This document shows positions 35,801 to 48,900 of a stretch of DNA of 64,000 nucleotides, piece by piece; position 1 is the first letter of the stretch, and every line of letters begins with the position of its first letter. The translations under genes were made by a program, and so were the position numbers. Source of the stretch: Zygnema cylindricum (Eukaryota > Streptophyta > Zygnematophyceae > Zygnematales > Zygnemataceae); the NCBI GenBank assembly GCA_037447655.1, contig JBBHKE010003364.1, positions 218,549-282,548 on the forward strand, written 5' to 3'. A model generated the notes under the pieces. The model was given only the letters and a program-made list of their open reading frames with translations. It was not told the origin of the DNA and did no database searches.

Positions 35801-36252
35801 TTTATGAGCCGGTTTTTATTTTCCTCTTTTGTGTCGGGAACGCAGATTGGCCGAGAGCTAGAGGAGGGCGATGATATTGATTTCGATTGGGTTCGTGAAT
35901 ATCATTGGACGGTGGGTTTTTTTACTAAACATTTGTATCTTTGTCTCTTCTCTGTCTGTTCGTCGTCTCCTTATTTCTTTCCTTTGTCTGCTCTTCCTTT
36001 TTACTATTAGCTCTGTATTTCCTTTTTGATTGATCTAGAAGATTCTTTCTTTTGCTCTTTGCCCTTTTTCTTGTTTCCTTTTTTTTGTGTGTTTTTTTTT
36101 TCCTCTCTTTTTTTTTTTTATCTGCCGACAATTTTTGGCCAAAGGGATATCAAAGTCGGTATTTTTTAATATTTACTAAGGTGGGGACTGATAGTAAGAA
36201 GTAGCTAATAAATTGTTTCAAGCGTTGAAGATGGAGGGAGAGAGAGAGAAGA

Positions 36253-36285
<33 letters not shown>

Positions 36286-38119
36286 GGGAGGGAGGGAGGG
36301 AAGGAGGCGTGGAGGAGGAAGGGGGAGGGAGAGGTGGGAAGGGAGGGGGAATCGACTACCATGTGGTATGAATAGATTCCCATTTTCTTGAAATATTTTA
36401 TTCTAGGTAACTTCTAGTTCGGAGGAACTTTTTGGTCTTAGTATTCTGATCTGAAATTGGAAGGATTGGATTTTGAGGAGACAGGTGTCACAAGGAGATG
36501 CTGGAAAAAGCACATTTCTTTTATGCGTTGGAGAAGATAGTGTGACATATGTGGTAAGAAATCGCTCATTCTTAGCAGAAATTTCTTTTCTTTAAGAATC
36601 AGGAGGTTTTTTTTTTTGGAGCACATTTCTTTTTGAAACAGTGAAAATTTTATGGAAAGCAGGAGCAGAAAGTGGGAGAAAAAGGCAATCTAAGGCAGTT
36701 AAATGATGTTTAATTGGGGTGAGTTGGAGTTAAATGGAATATAATTTGTTAAATGGGGTATAAATGGGGTGAAACATGGTTAAATTGACAGCCGTTGAAC
36801 ACAAAATTGACGGTTCGGAAACTGAAGGCCAAAGTGGGTCGCTCCAAGGATGAAGTGGAGCCGGAAGACTTCCCTATTCCCGAAAGGGTAAGTTACAAAC
36901 TGTTGTATTTAATAGTTCACATGAACCTACCGTCTTTTACCTTTGTGAAGGCTCCGTTTCTCTGTTAATCGCTAGTTTAACAATTCACGTACTATCCGTA
37001 TTTTACATGCAAGCTGTATTCCGTTTCTATTCTACCACGGGTGATGTTAACTTTGTCTTTCCACTTTTCCGTTTGAAGAATAGTGTTGTGTTAAGGTACA
37101 TTGCAGTCCTATAATGGCAACCTCGTAAAACTGACGGGCAGAGGTGTCAAATGTATTCACCGTCAATTGCGAGAAGGAAAATTGCTTACGAGTGACAAGA
37201 AGGTTTCCTGGTTTTTTTTATTTTTGGGTCGGATTATTCCATTTCAAACTGGGTTGTCTCCTGTGACGCAGGTCACGGTGAAGAGACGGCGGTTTACTGA
37301 CAATGAGGAGGAGTACAGAGAGAGAAGTCGTAGCAGAATAGTGGAGGTAAGTTGGAAGGGAAGAAATGAGAAGCATAACAAATGTGTTTTACTATTTAGG
37401 AGAACATGGAACCTTTTTCTCCTTCTAGGGACATTTTCATGCCTTTTCTTCTCCGTGTTTTAGTATTTTCATCTTCAAATGCTTTTTTTGAAAGGTTTTT
37501 AATGTGATGTGTCACTTATGTGTATAGCTCCTTGATTTTAGCATTGTTGTCCTTCCTTTTTTCAGGAATTCTGATTCTACTTTCGATTCTATTTCTATGG
37601 TGTTTTTTATCTGCTGCGCTTTTCCCAATTCTTTTTCTCCTAGTCTATTTCCTTGAATCTATTTCCCTGATTTTATTTCTCTACTTGCGTTTTTTTAATG
37701 TTATTTCGCTGACTCTGTTTCTGTGGGGTTATTTCTCTGGCACAATTTCTTTGATTCTCTTTTGTTGATTCTTTTTCTCTGAATCTATTCTAATTCCATT
37801 TCTTTGATGTTATTTCTCTTATTGTATTTCCTTAGTTTATCTTCTCCGGTTCTGTCTTCTGATGTTATTTCTCTCTCATCTGAAAATAATTTCGTCTGTT
37901 TTTGACGTGACCATGGGCAACGATCGGCAGTTGGAAGATTTGGCGGAAGAGGACAACAGTCCTCCTCGAGAAGAAGAAGGGGATGGGCAGGAAAATTACG
38001 GAACTCAGTTCGGGTACAATGGGGAAGAAGGTGGCGAAGGAGAAGATCGATACGATGAAGATAGAAACGATGAACAAGACGAACGATATCGGGATCAAGA
38101 CGACGACGAGGACGACTAG
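26802..38119 (+). CDS. ELF7: ELF7/PAF1, Paf1 transcription elongation complex subunit
   Basis: Thirteen exons: 26802-27565, 29521-29589, 30134-30241, 32063-32252, 32955-33034, 33852-33971, 34404-34509, 35310-35396, 35846-35911, 36485-36553, 36792-36887, 37272-37346, 37931-38119. All phases agree and give 672 residues. The Paf1 complex travels with RNA polymerase II and promotes H2B ubiquitination and H3K4/K36 methylation; in Arabidopsis ELF7 keeps FLC active. Seen here: a Pro-rich N-terminus (residues 1-115), an Asn-Pro tract, a charged helix, then the PAF1 core from VENRLKRPTNFICK (about 240) through TSLEKNYKYKLHMEPDLGIP, DRPSEKGLNWLVHTQYIS, SFVAYMVPS and DFDWVREYHW, to an acidic tail (last 60 residues). 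Exon 8 has a weak GTTCCT donor followed by a pyrimidine-rich intron. Introns 4 and 5 hold TIR elements. Confidence 0.93.
27124..27270 (+). repeat. Telomere-like AACCCTAA units in ELF7 exon 1
   Basis: Units of the type AACCCTAA recur within the reading frame and encode Asn-Pro-Asn runs (NPNLNP, NPNANPN). They match the interstitial plant-telomere motif CCCTAAA in shortened form. The frame stays open. Confidence 0.7.
31440..31740 (+). repeat. Tandem repeat in ELF7 intron 3, about 113 bp
   Basis: AAGTATTCAGTTCGGTTTGG appears at about 31564 and again at about 31677, each followed by GAGTTAAGAG and TGTCTATTTCCGTT. A degenerate earlier unit starts near 31450 (CAGTTCAGTACTGAGTT and similar). It is noncoding and intronic. 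Confidence 0.75.
32283..32475. mobile_element. Short TIR element in ELF7 intron 4
   Basis: 193 bp from TACACCGCTCGTCGCTATTA to its inverted end (CTAATAGCGACGGGCAATGTA less one base). It lies about 30 bases after the exon end at 32252. Internal sequence resembles the DUF3755 and PHS1 intron copies (GTGTTATTAGCACTTATTTATG). Confidence 0.75.
33041..33145. mobile_element. TIR element end in ELF7 intron 5, next to donor
   Basis: TACATGGTGAATCGATATTA begins six bases after the exon end at 33034, directly behind the donor GTAAGC. It is a variant of the family tip TACACCGTGAATCGCTATTA. The right end could not be placed, so 33145 is approximate. Confidence 0.5.
35397..35735 (+). repeat. Pyrimidine-rich tract in ELF7 intron 8
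   Basis: Long C/T blocks (35397-35515 and 35620-35730) start directly at the splice donor. A purine-rich block (G/A, 36228-36350) lies in intron 9. Both are low complexity and noncoding. Confidence 0.8.
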
Positions 38120-38631
38120 GTATTTGTCGTCAAAAGACTAATTTGTAAGCGGAAATGAGGAGAAAGAAGGACGTATTTGATTTCTTTTACCGTAGTTTAA
38201 CAGCAACTGGCTGGTACCAGGGACGAGGAGAAAGTGTACATCGGGTGTGATTTGTTATACAAGATTGAGAGTGAATAAGCTAATCAGCTCATCCGTAGGA
38301 GGCTTCTCGAGGTCGCCAAGTATGAGGGTTATGGAAAAAGGGATGTAGGTATAGTTTGGGAAGTGGGAATAATTTTTGATAATCTTTTGTTCTGTTATTG
38401 AATAATGTAAAGTTGTATTGAATTCGTGTTCCTACCATGGATGGTTTCCACTCGAGGCAGTGCTGTGCTCTACTGATTAAAAGCTATGTTGTTTATATGG
38501 GAAATGGTTGTTTAAATGGGAAATGGTTGTTTAAACAATGTTTCAACGCTCCTGTGTGTTGTTTCTCTGCGTATTCCGTTCTATTGTTTCGTTTACTCCG
38601 TACAAGAAAGATGGTACAAGATTTTATGCAC
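38120..38631. other. ELF7 3' flank
   Basis: Presumed 3' UTR and intergenic DNA. No further coding exon was recognised. Confidence 0.5.
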
Positions 38632-39166
38632 TACACCGTGAATCGTTATTAACGTTAAAAATGTTAATTCTGCGCCCCTAAATTTTGACCCTCAAACCTA
38701 AAATAGAATTAAGAACTTTAATTGTTTTTTTACGTTAATAAAGGTTAGTTTAATTAGTGTTAATAACTCTAATTTGGACAGTTTCTAAATAGTGTAGTGT
38801 ACGAAATGTGTCAGTCGTACTAAAATTGGTCGTTATTTCGTACAATTGTACTGAAAGAGTGTCAAATAAAGGCGTCGACACGTGAAAGTGAGTGCGTCGA
38901 CAGAAAAAGCACACATATGTTTGACTCCCAGTGATAAAGAAGGGGGAAGATCACGTGAACCTGTTCTCACATGTTCAAACGTCGAAAATGTGAACATTGG
39001 CTAAACCGGCTTCACTATGGGAAAAATGTAACGAAATTAGAGTTATGCATAAATTAGAGTTAGTTTTGTTCTTGGCGGACAGCCTTGTACCCAAATTAGA
39101 GTTAATTGCACTAATTGTTTTTTTACACTAATTAATTTTTAACGATAATAGTGATTTTTTATTGTA
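38632..39166. mobile_element. TIR element, long form, 535 bp
   Basis: It starts TACACCGTGAATCGTTATTA and ends in a decayed inverted copy (TTAACGATAATAGTGA, then TTGTA). Its length is like the elements at 8053 and 8679. No transposase is visible. Confidence 0.7.
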
Positions 39167-41158
39167 CTTTCCTTGCACGAAAATATATATTCATGGGAAT
39201 AAATCTTAATAGATCATAGGAATGATAGCCTTATCTCCACTTAGTCCCTCTTTTTTTTTTGGGTTGGTTCAAGAATTCAGATTTATTTTATTTCATAATA
39301 GTATGTATAACGACTTGAGAACAAAAAAAAAACGTGTGGAAAATGGTTGAAATTGTCTAAACACGAGTCAAAATGTTCTGACGAAGTTTTGTTGTTGAAC
39401 TTTTTGTGTTTGGTATTTAAACTCAACACTGGTCCGGGGGAGATGAAATCCCACATTTGGAAAGAAACTGCCGGATGATGGGGATTGGAGGGTAAACAAA
39501 AAAGATAATCGATCAATCCAATGCTTCATATTAATATATTTGAGGACCAATGGCAAGTTAGGTCATGGGATGACTGGTGAAATGGTCACTAGAGTGAAAC
39601 GTAGATCGCAAAATTTGTGTGGTTGAACTATCTGCACTTTAATATGCGCTAGTAGAAACTTCAGGTCAAAGGTATGGTGGACATTAGTTGAAAGGACATG
39701 GGGTCTAGTGATGAAAATTATGGCTCTTAGTTTTCTTCTTTCTTTCACTCTAAGAATAGCATTCATATCTCGAGCCAAAAGGAAAACAAAATGGCATGTA
39801 TACTTTGTATTTGTATGTGGAATGCACTATTGTCAATGATACATTGGAGTGACTTGTACGGTTCACATGGGCTTCTTTGTACTCTTTTACTTTTTTGTTC
39901 CTCCTTATTCTTTCCTTTTGGGTAGTAGAATGCGTTACATAAAAAAGTGGAAAAGTTGAGGTGCGGTAAATACGATAATTGGTGTTGCGTTGCCTCCAAA
40001 TACATTTACGATACAGGTTTCGTTTCTTGGTGGAGAACACAATTTATGATGTTGATGCTGCTAAGAGTTATGGCCTCTAAGCGTTTGTCCTTTTTTTTAT
40101 GGTACTAGGTTTGCTCGAAGTTACAAAAGGGTCGATTCCACACTACCGCCTGTATCTGTTAGTGCAAAGGAATCCTTGATAAAAAAGCGTACTAATTTAG
40201 GTAGCACAACATGGCCGATTTCTGTCCACTTCCTTCAATAATGTTGTTAACGCTCTTTTTTAGTTGAAGACTAAAAGATTGCGACCGAATTAGTGTGCGG
40301 TTCCATCGGCCGTTTTTGTAATCGTACGGCCAACTCTACGGGCCGGGTTAATTGAGTCGATGTTCCATCACGAAGAGTCTATAAACCACGTATTCTAAAT
40401 TGAGTGGCACCACGAAAGCTAGGATCCGATGTTGAATATCCTTCAAATTTTCCACACCGACAAATTTCACTTCAAATCTTCACTTGATACCATGTACCTG
40501 CGTACCAAGTCAAGTCAATATACGACAGAAGTTTTGTACTTTTTGCAAACCCCAGTCTTCTACACCAGCTCATTTTTTAGGGTTTTGTTTTCGAACATGA
40601 CGAAATCCTTTGCTGGAAATAGTGTGACGAAAGAGCTTGCCAGAAATAACGCGACGAAGGACCATTTCGACATTACTTTTTTTTTATTTTCAGTTGCATT
40701 TTGAAAGGGAAATACCATAGGCAAATCTTGTAATTTTTCATTTGTTGTCCATCGTGCCACTTATCTTAATTGTCCACCGTGTCGCGAGTCATTTTTTTCT
40801 GTGGCTAACAACCCACCTCTTACACCTACGATATCAACTACAAAGAAAAATGAAGCGAACGCCTCGTGAATTATCCGACGGTCATTGTTACCTCCCCGAC
40901 CTTCGGAGAGTATTGGCAAGATTCTTTGTAATGTTGTTTCACGTATAAAAACAAAATAAACGGCGCGGTATGTTACGGTTAGGCGCGGATTTCTATAAAC
41001 TTCCCCACTTTTCAACTGATGGAACTTGACCCTTCGTGTTACTAACACCAATGGCATAAATACACCCGGTTGTATTCTACAGCGCGATGGGAAACCATTT
41101 GAGTCCACATGAACAAAATGGGGCTACAATTCTAAAACTGAAAAACTGCATGTGGTTT
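39167..41158. other. Intergenic, no gene seen
   Basis: Only short chance frames are present. The stretch near 40990-41035 (CTTCCCCACTTTTC) resembles the repeat at 7985-8035 and, inverted, at 1-50. Confidence 0.5.
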
Positions 41159-41211
41159 AACATCATCATCATCATCATCACCATCACCACCATCATCATC
41201 ACCATCATCAC

Positions 41212-41262
<51 letters not shown>

Positions 41263-41263
41263 T

Positions 41264-41296
<33 letters not shown>

Positions 41297-41339
41297 GTCA
41301 TCATTGTTATCATCATTATCATCATCATTATCATCATTA

Positions 41340-41375
<36 letters not shown>

Positions 41376-41478
41376 TATCATCATCATCGTCTTCGTCATC
41401 ATCATCATCCTCATCATTATCATCATCATCATTATCCTCATCATCGTCATCGTCATTATCAACATCATCATTATCATT
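41159..41478 (+). repeat. CAT trinucleotide microsatellite
   Basis: About 320 bp of ATC/CAT units with scattered ATT, CGT and CCT variants. All frames are open because the repeat has no stops, giving poly-His, poly-Ile or poly-Ser on one strand and poly-Met on the other. These are not genes. Confidence 0.95.
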
Positions 41479-42967
41479 GGGCGACCCGTTGCTTTTCCCT
41501 TTGGTCGGTTCCCTGAAGCGTCACTTCGCGCGATTCAAGAATGAATCTAACATTTTTTTCAGTGCCCGAGATGAATGATTGTGACAGCCGCTCGAAGGTG
41601 CGCCAGTTATTCTAGAACCGCTCGAGTTACTGCACGTGTACTGTACAGTACTGTATGGTAGTTTTAGAAAAGAAAAAAAAATGAAAAGTCTAGGAGGAAT
41701 CCACAAAACTACCCGTGAAAATTTGAGAAACTTTATAAAAAAAATACTCGCATGCTTTTGTTTTTTGCTCTTCTCGTCGTTTTTATTCTATCTGTCGATT
41801 CCAACCACGCTACCGCGTCTTACGCGGCAGAAAACTTGACTCGAGTCACGTCCCATTGGCGTAGAAATCAAAAATTCGACTGTCCTTTCAACATTTCGGC
41901 TGTTTGTCGCCCGCCTCCCATTTCTTCTCCTCCCTCTCCCTTTCCCTCTCCCCCTCCTTCTTCTCCTCGCCCCTCTCCCTCTCCCTCTCCCTCTCCGATA
42001 ATATCGATCTTGCAGACATGCTTGTTGATTACGACTTGTGATTGGTTCTTGAGCTCGGATCGAATCCTCTGTCCGCCTACAAAACTCCCCTGTGTGCGGG
42101 TGATGTCATTTGTTTCTTAAACCTCGTTGGAAAGCCTACCAACCTTCGGAGAAAAGGATTTCCTTGTTCCTTTGTTTGAACCTGGTTTTCTTCATGTATT
42201 TTGTTTTGTTGATAATTTTTTTTATTATTTTTTTGGTTTCTTATTCTGCAAGTGTTTTTTTTTTTTTTTAATTGTTGTTATTTTATTCAGTTTTCATTAC
42301 TTTTATAGTTTTTTTGATTGAAGTTCTATTACTGGTGCTTGAATATTTGTCCGATTCGTGTTTTCCTCCACACAATGTATTATATGTTTTCATACTCTTA
42401 TGTTTTTTTTTAAATATAATATATATAATATAATTATATAATATATATATATTAATAAAATGTATATATATATATTAGTGTTGGGTATCGAGGACCAAGT
42501 GCCGATATTCGATAAGATAATGGTTGGACTTATTAATAGAAAATAACAATAGTGGTCATAGTAGTGTTACTCACCTCCTCATGAAAGATTTGTGATATCT
42601 TTTTCCCTTCGTGAAATCGGCTTCTCATCATCGAACTCTCTCCATCATCTTGCCAGAGAGGGAGAGGGAGGGGGATGGGAAGAGGGAGAGGATTAGGGAG
42701 AGGATGGAAAAGAAATAGAGACACCTAAGTGAGATCTCCAAGAATTTATCACAAAAGTGATGTTTGTAACGGAAACAAAGATGTCATTATTTTCACAAAA
42801 TTTTATCTCCAAAAACAACAAAAAAAACCTTCATTTTAACAAAAAAATAACACAGAAAATACATCTAGCTTCAAAATAATTGGTTTCATAATTGTCGCCA
42901 CTTGAAAAGAAAAACAAAGCTTACTGCTTTCTTGCTTCACCCACGCCACATAGTATAAAAAAATTTC
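41479..42967. other. Intergenic with CT-rich and AT-rich low-complexity tracts
   Basis: CT-rich repeat (TCCCTC units) at 41916-41998 and TA-rich tract (ATATAT units) at 42410-42478. No gene was recognised. Confidence 0.6.
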
Positions 42968-43048
42968 AACATCATCATCATCATCATCATCGTCATCATC
43001 GTCATCATCATGATCATGATCATCATCAACATCATCATTATCAACATC

Positions 43049-43089
<41 letters not shown>

Positions 43090-43142
43090 CATCATCATCA
43101 TCCTCATCATCGTCATCATCATCATCATCATCGTCAACATCA
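42968..43142 (+). repeat. Second CAT trinucleotide microsatellite
   Basis: About 175 bp of the same repeat in the same orientation as 41159-41478, with CGT, CAA and CCT variants. Confidence 0.95.
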
Positions 43143-44403
43143 TATTAGAAATCGGAAAATGGAAATCGAAAATCAAAATTCAGAAAACAGTTATCGGTGA
43201 TCAAGGGAGCATTCGATACTATCTCAATGTCAAAACTACAATTAGTGTGGACAAAAAAAAAACATACGTTTTCGGAAAAACTTGGCCATTGCTTTTGTGA
43301 TTCAGCTATGGAGACCGATATTCATATTATTAGTCACAAAAGTAATTTAGGATTACGGCGAAAAATGTAAAAACAAGGGGAGAAGAGAGTCAACCAGGCC
43401 ATTTCTTACTATAGTAATGTTGATCAAACTGGAAGACGTCGAGGTTTTCTTTTGTATTTTTTTTACAGGAATCGAGTATAAAGTTTGAAAGTGTGTAAAG
43501 GAAAAAAAGCCAAAAACAGGAAGGTTATATATGAAACAATGAAGATTAGCGAAACAAAAACGGAGAGAAGATGTTATATTAGGTATGCTCGGACAAAATC
43601 CACTCAAATTGTGGTAAGAACTTGGTTCTTTTTTTATAATATTGCCCGGACTAGAGCTTCTCATTTGAAGATTTAAAAACGAAGTCAAAAGAAACGTGAA
43701 AATTAGTGCCGGTTCGAACCTCCTTAATGGGTTTACAATTAGCAACATAAAAAAAAAAATGTCCATACTAATTTGGGATCAACTGATAAAGCTATTTTGC
43801 AGACAACGTTATATATCTAGTTAAACTGGCAATAAATAAGACGACTTATGGGTCAAATTAGTTTTTTTTTTTTATTTCGACTCTGAGTAATGCTTCCATG
43901 TACAATTTAAGCCACACTAAATAAGGTGCAATATTTTCCTAAAATAACACAATTTCGATAAAAAAAAGAGGAGGAAAACCACACAATATAGTGAGAGGGA
44001 CTCTTTGTAAACCGACATACAAAAAGCAAGAAAGCCAAACTAAATTGAAGTACACGTTATTTACATATGTAGTCTCTGACAAAGATCATCAAAATCGTGT
44101 ACGGCTCGTGTCTATGTACCTTCCTTCTTCAATTTTTTAGCTAAATAATCTCGACCTATAATAGTTACAATTTGGCATAAAAACGATAAAAAATGTGCGA
44201 TAACGCTGACAAATGACAAAAAGATGATAAATCTTTCGCATAAAATTGATAAAATTGATAGGATTTGACATAAACAGATAGAAAAAGTACCTGGGGAAGG
44301 AGAGATCCGATGAGGGTACTTGTGAGGGCGGCCAAGGCACCGACTCTCACGCCATACCTGGCAATAGTTTCCCTCTCACCCTCCAGTTAGAAAATAAACA
44401 TCT
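43143..44403. other. Intergenic, no gene seen
   Basis: AT-rich, with short chance frames only. Confidence 0.5.
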
Positions 44404-44488
44404 TCACTTCTCCCCTCCCTTTCCATCTCCCTCTCCCTCTCCCTTTCCCCCTCCCTCTCCCTCTCCCTCTCCCTCTCCCTCTCCCTCT
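44404..44488 (+). repeat. CTCCCT hexamer repeat
   Basis: More than ten CTCCCT units in tandem, following TTCTCCCC. They border the AT-rich block to the right. Confidence 0.9.
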
Positions 44489-44499
44489 ATTGAGTATTC

Positions 44500-45945
44500 A
44501 AAATATCTAGAATTGAACATTATAATATATGTGATATATATATAATACATATTTAACATAAAAAATATTTGTAATATATACTGTTACAACTACTGTTATT
44601 GTTGTAATGTATACTACTAATAATTATATCAAACATAATGTAACGGTTAGATATAATTGTCATAATATATATAATATGACAGTTAGTTTTAACTGTCATA
44701 ATTACTGTAATGTAGCAATGTGTACTACTATAATGTATTATACATGCATATAATATACATAGCAATAGATGTAATATATATGTAATAATAATAGTTATAA
44801 TTTATAAAATATATGTATTAATAATAATTATCGTATATATAATGACAATTACAATATATATAACATATCGAATAATATTTCTAACACATGTAACTGATAT
44901 AGTATAATACGTTATAAAACGTTATAATACATATATAACATAAGTAATATAGGTTATATATACAATAATGCACGTTACTATCTGTTTAATATATTTAAGC
45001 CATTAGTGTTTTATATATTATATACATTGTACCTACTAATAATATAACAGTTAGATTAAACCTGCTATAATATGTATGTATAGTATAGCAGTTAGATATA
45101 ACCGTTTAGATAAAAATCTTGTAATATATAATGTCACAGTTAGTTAACATTGTAACAATTAACACATTATCACAGTTAGATATTAAAGTTATAATATATA
45201 CAAAATAACAATTAGATATAACTGTTAATTATGTAATTGTTTATAATAGTGTAATAATTAACATAGTCGCGGTTAACTGTTATATTAAATATATTATAAC
45301 ACCTAGTTATAATTGTTATATAAGAATAAGCAAAACAGTTATTTGTGGCTGGTGTACTATATGTACTATAACAGGTAGTTATGACTGCTATATTAAATTA
45401 ATTATAATACTTATATCTAGCTGACACAATTTTTACATTATAACAACCGGTAATAAGTGTTATATGACACATTATACATATTATAATAGCCGGTAATAAG
45501 TTATTTTAGCAATTTTATCTAACTGTTGTATAATACAAATTGTAAGGGCTAGTTATAACTGTTATACTATACTAAAAAGAACAACTGGTTTCAACTATTT
45601 TAATATATTGATTATACTGTTTTAATATATTGAATATATTTAACTGTTATATTACATTACTCATAACAACTAGTTATAACTGTTTTATTATACTAATTAC
45701 ATCAGTTACATGTAACTGTTATATCATTGTTATTATAACAACTATATCTACCTGTTATATTTTATAAATTATAACAACTATATCTGACTGTTATATTATA
45801 CCAAATATGACAGTTAGTTATATTGTTCTAATAACAATGATATAACAGTTACATGTAACTTTTGTAATTAGTATAATGGAACAGTTATAACTAGTTGTTA
45901 TGAGGAATGTAATATAACAGTTAATATAATTAATATGTAGACAAA
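44500..45945. repeat. AT-rich degenerate repeat block with TAACTGTTATA motifs
   Basis: About 1.45 kb, very AT-rich, built of degenerate units such as TATAACAGTTA and its complement TAACTGTTATA, often face to face (for example ACAGTTAGATATAACTGT), so many small hairpins can form. No reading frame is plausible. It ends where the LINE 3' end begins. Confidence 0.8.
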
Positions 45946-48900
45946 CTAAGGTCCACAACCACGGAGATCATGGATGTGAACCGGGTCCCTTGGCGGAAGG
46001 TCTGGAAGACCCCGCCGGTCTTCCACAAGTGTGCTACGTCGAAGGAGAGCCGCCGCTTGCGCTCGTTGAAGTGCAATTAAGACACGCTGACGATAAAACG
46101 CAACTAGTAGACTTGATGGAGGACTCCCTGGACCGCGCGATTCGAAAGTTCGTCGCGCACACTGTCGAAGGAAGTCATCGAAAGACTTGTCCAAAGAACC
46201 AAAAATCTCCAATGGAAAAGGGACAAATTGGTCCGACGGGTCTCGGTGAGCGTAGTCTCGTTCTTTTGAAGCCGCTGCGTCCCGAGCCGCCACACCTGAA
46301 TGCGAAGCCGCGCGAGATGAAATGTGTGTCCCACTCGGATCAGTGAGGACCACATCGCCAAGCGTCCTCCCAGCACCGTGAAGAAAAACAAAGTCAACGC
46401 GAGGGCTGCGAGAACCCTTAGATTGGGGCCTAGGTGAAAGTATATTAGAAACCTCACGTTTGACAGTGTAGCCCGCCTCGGCACCAATGGCAACAATGGC
46501 ATCTCGCACCAAATCATGCGCAACAGTTCGTTCCCCCCCATGCGAGCAACGAAGCAAATGGATTCCCTCAACGTCAATAAGTTGATTACAAACGCATCGA
46601 GGCCCCCCCAAAAGCGGAGGGTGAGGTAAACCCAACCGCAAGCGTAAAGCAGAAGTAAATTGATCAGACGATAGACGGAGTGTCGAAAAAGTTGGTGTTG
46701 CTTGTAGCCATGCACCAGCCCCAGGCCCAGAGCACGAACGTAAACGAGCACGCGCTTGAGTAGAAGGTAGCGCCTCCAAGAGGTTTGCAAAATCAGCAGC
46801 AGCTACTTGCTCAGATATGCGTTGTTGAAGCTGGAAGTTAGTGACAGCCATGAGAGAATGAAAGGGTGGAACTTGGTTTCGAGCGTTCGGGGGTAATAGC
46901 GCACGAGCGGAAAGGAGAGCTAGGTGAAATGGAAATAGCCCGTCCTCCACCTTAGAGACAACTTGCGCCAGAATAGGGACATCATCCACAATGAAGCAAG
47001 ATGTTATAGTAGGAACCACCAAAGCCCAACTACCCAAATATGCCGCTGGCGCAACTTTGGCTTAGGAAATCAAACCTAAACCGCCGTTGGAAATAGGGAG
47101 GCTTGCTTGCTGACGAGCGAGTGGCCCTCCGGACGATCAAAAATTCCGTGACCAACGAGGTGATGAAGCACACCCAAAAGTTTGTCATCAAAATCCTTAA
47201 GGGAAGACAAAAAAGAAGTTGTGGGTGGTAAAGTCCGCGCAAGATAGAGAGGGCGCTGAGCAAAACAACGGATTAAGATCGAGAACGCCACTTGTGCATC
47301 CGACATCTTAGGGAGGTCGTCGCTATGAGAAAGATCCTCCAACAACGCATCCTCGACCACCTGGTTGACAAATGAAGTACCACCAATAGGGCAACCTAAA
47401 GCTTTGATACCCTCATCGTGAGATGCAAGACGAAAATCGTTGGGGAGCGGGCAATCAGGCGGCAAACCTTGTGGGCACCAAGCCACGCACTTAGATGGTT
47501 TAACAGAGAGCCCAATCCGATGAAGCTGGTCCGCAAAATGAGAGAAAGCAGAAAAAACCTGATCACGCGGACCCACGATATGCGTGTCATCTGCGACTGA
47601 AGGAAATAAACAACTCGGGAAGGCTGTAGCTGACGCTCGTAATGCTTCAAGATGGGCAAGAGCAAAAAGAGGTGCCCCTAAAGGATCACCTTGGCGAGTG
47701 CCGGTTGCAGACTCTAAAGTGGCAACATCACCCAACGCACCCCCAAGAGGAAAGAGTACTGAGCTAGGCCGAGCATAAAAAGATCGAACAAAAGGGAATA
47801 ATTGGTTGATAGGTGAAGGTGCGTGTCGTAGTTCTCGAAAAATAGCATTACGATCAATTGTATTAAAAGCGTTAGCCACATCCACCTGAAGGACCACCCA
47901 ATCAGGATGAAGATCCAAAACAGTTCGCAAGCCATGGATAACCGCCTCGCATCCCCCTTTCGTAGCAACACCAAATTGATGCGGCAAAAAAATGGTCGTG
48001 AAACGCTGCTTGGAGTTGGATACAAATAGCACGAGCCACCAAACGGTACAAAACTTCACCTATAGCGATTGGACGAATCCCCCCAGCAGGCTTAGAAACA
48101 GCCACAAGTCGTGCGGCAGAAAGAAGCGGAACTACACTATGGGGAATGTGACCACGAGCCATCCCAGAGGCTACCTTAAAGAGGAGGTCGAATCCCTGGG
48201 ATGGGGTCTCAGGAGGAAAGATATCACGGAGTAATTCATCAACCATCCCAGAGGGACCACCCGCCGAAAGGTGAGGAGACTTGATGAGGGCCTTGGTGAA
48301 GGCTTCACGATCCAAATTAAACGATTCAAGAGGGTCATGCCCTTCAACAAATGAGAGGATGTCGTCAGGTGCAGGAGGATGCAACAAACGCAATGCGTCA
48401 ACAGTTGCCTCAGAAGAGGGAGAGGGTGTGAAAGGTCGAAGAGCTCGCGCAGCCCGAGAAAATTCACCCGAACGACCAAGGAGGACAGCTCGGTGCAGTC
48501 TAGCGCTAGAACTTGGTAATGGGGCGCGACGACGAGGAGGCGAGACAGAAAGGCCAATAACTCGATCCGTGTGCTCTTGCTGTAAAGACTCCCACTCACC
48601 ATGCAGAAAGCATTGGCATCGAGCCCTAGTCTCACGAGCTCCACTAGCTCCCCCTCGAGGTGGCAAAATTAGAACCCAAAGCGGAAACATGAAGAGCAAA
48701 TGCCATGGTGCTTCATTTGAAATATCATTAGCCAATAACTCCAAAGGAAGACGCAAAACTGTTTGGATGGGTTCTCGGAGATGACAAGGAATACAGGTGT
48801 AGAGACGCGGACGCAGGTAGCCTAAGTGATAGCACCCAAGAACATCAAGGCGTCGAACAAACTGCCAATCAGTCGCAGATGGTTGACGACGAATAGGAGG

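Noticed and set aside
41087-41578. Long Ile/Ser-rich and Met-rich open frames
   Set aside because: They are translations of the CAT microsatellite in different frames; no non-repeat protein sequence supports them.
42892-43300. His-rich and Met-rich frames
   Set aside because: Same cause: the second CAT microsatellite.
44500-45945. Centromeric satellite or CRISPR array
   Set aside because: Units are short and degenerate with no regular period or spacers, and the genome is eukaryotic.
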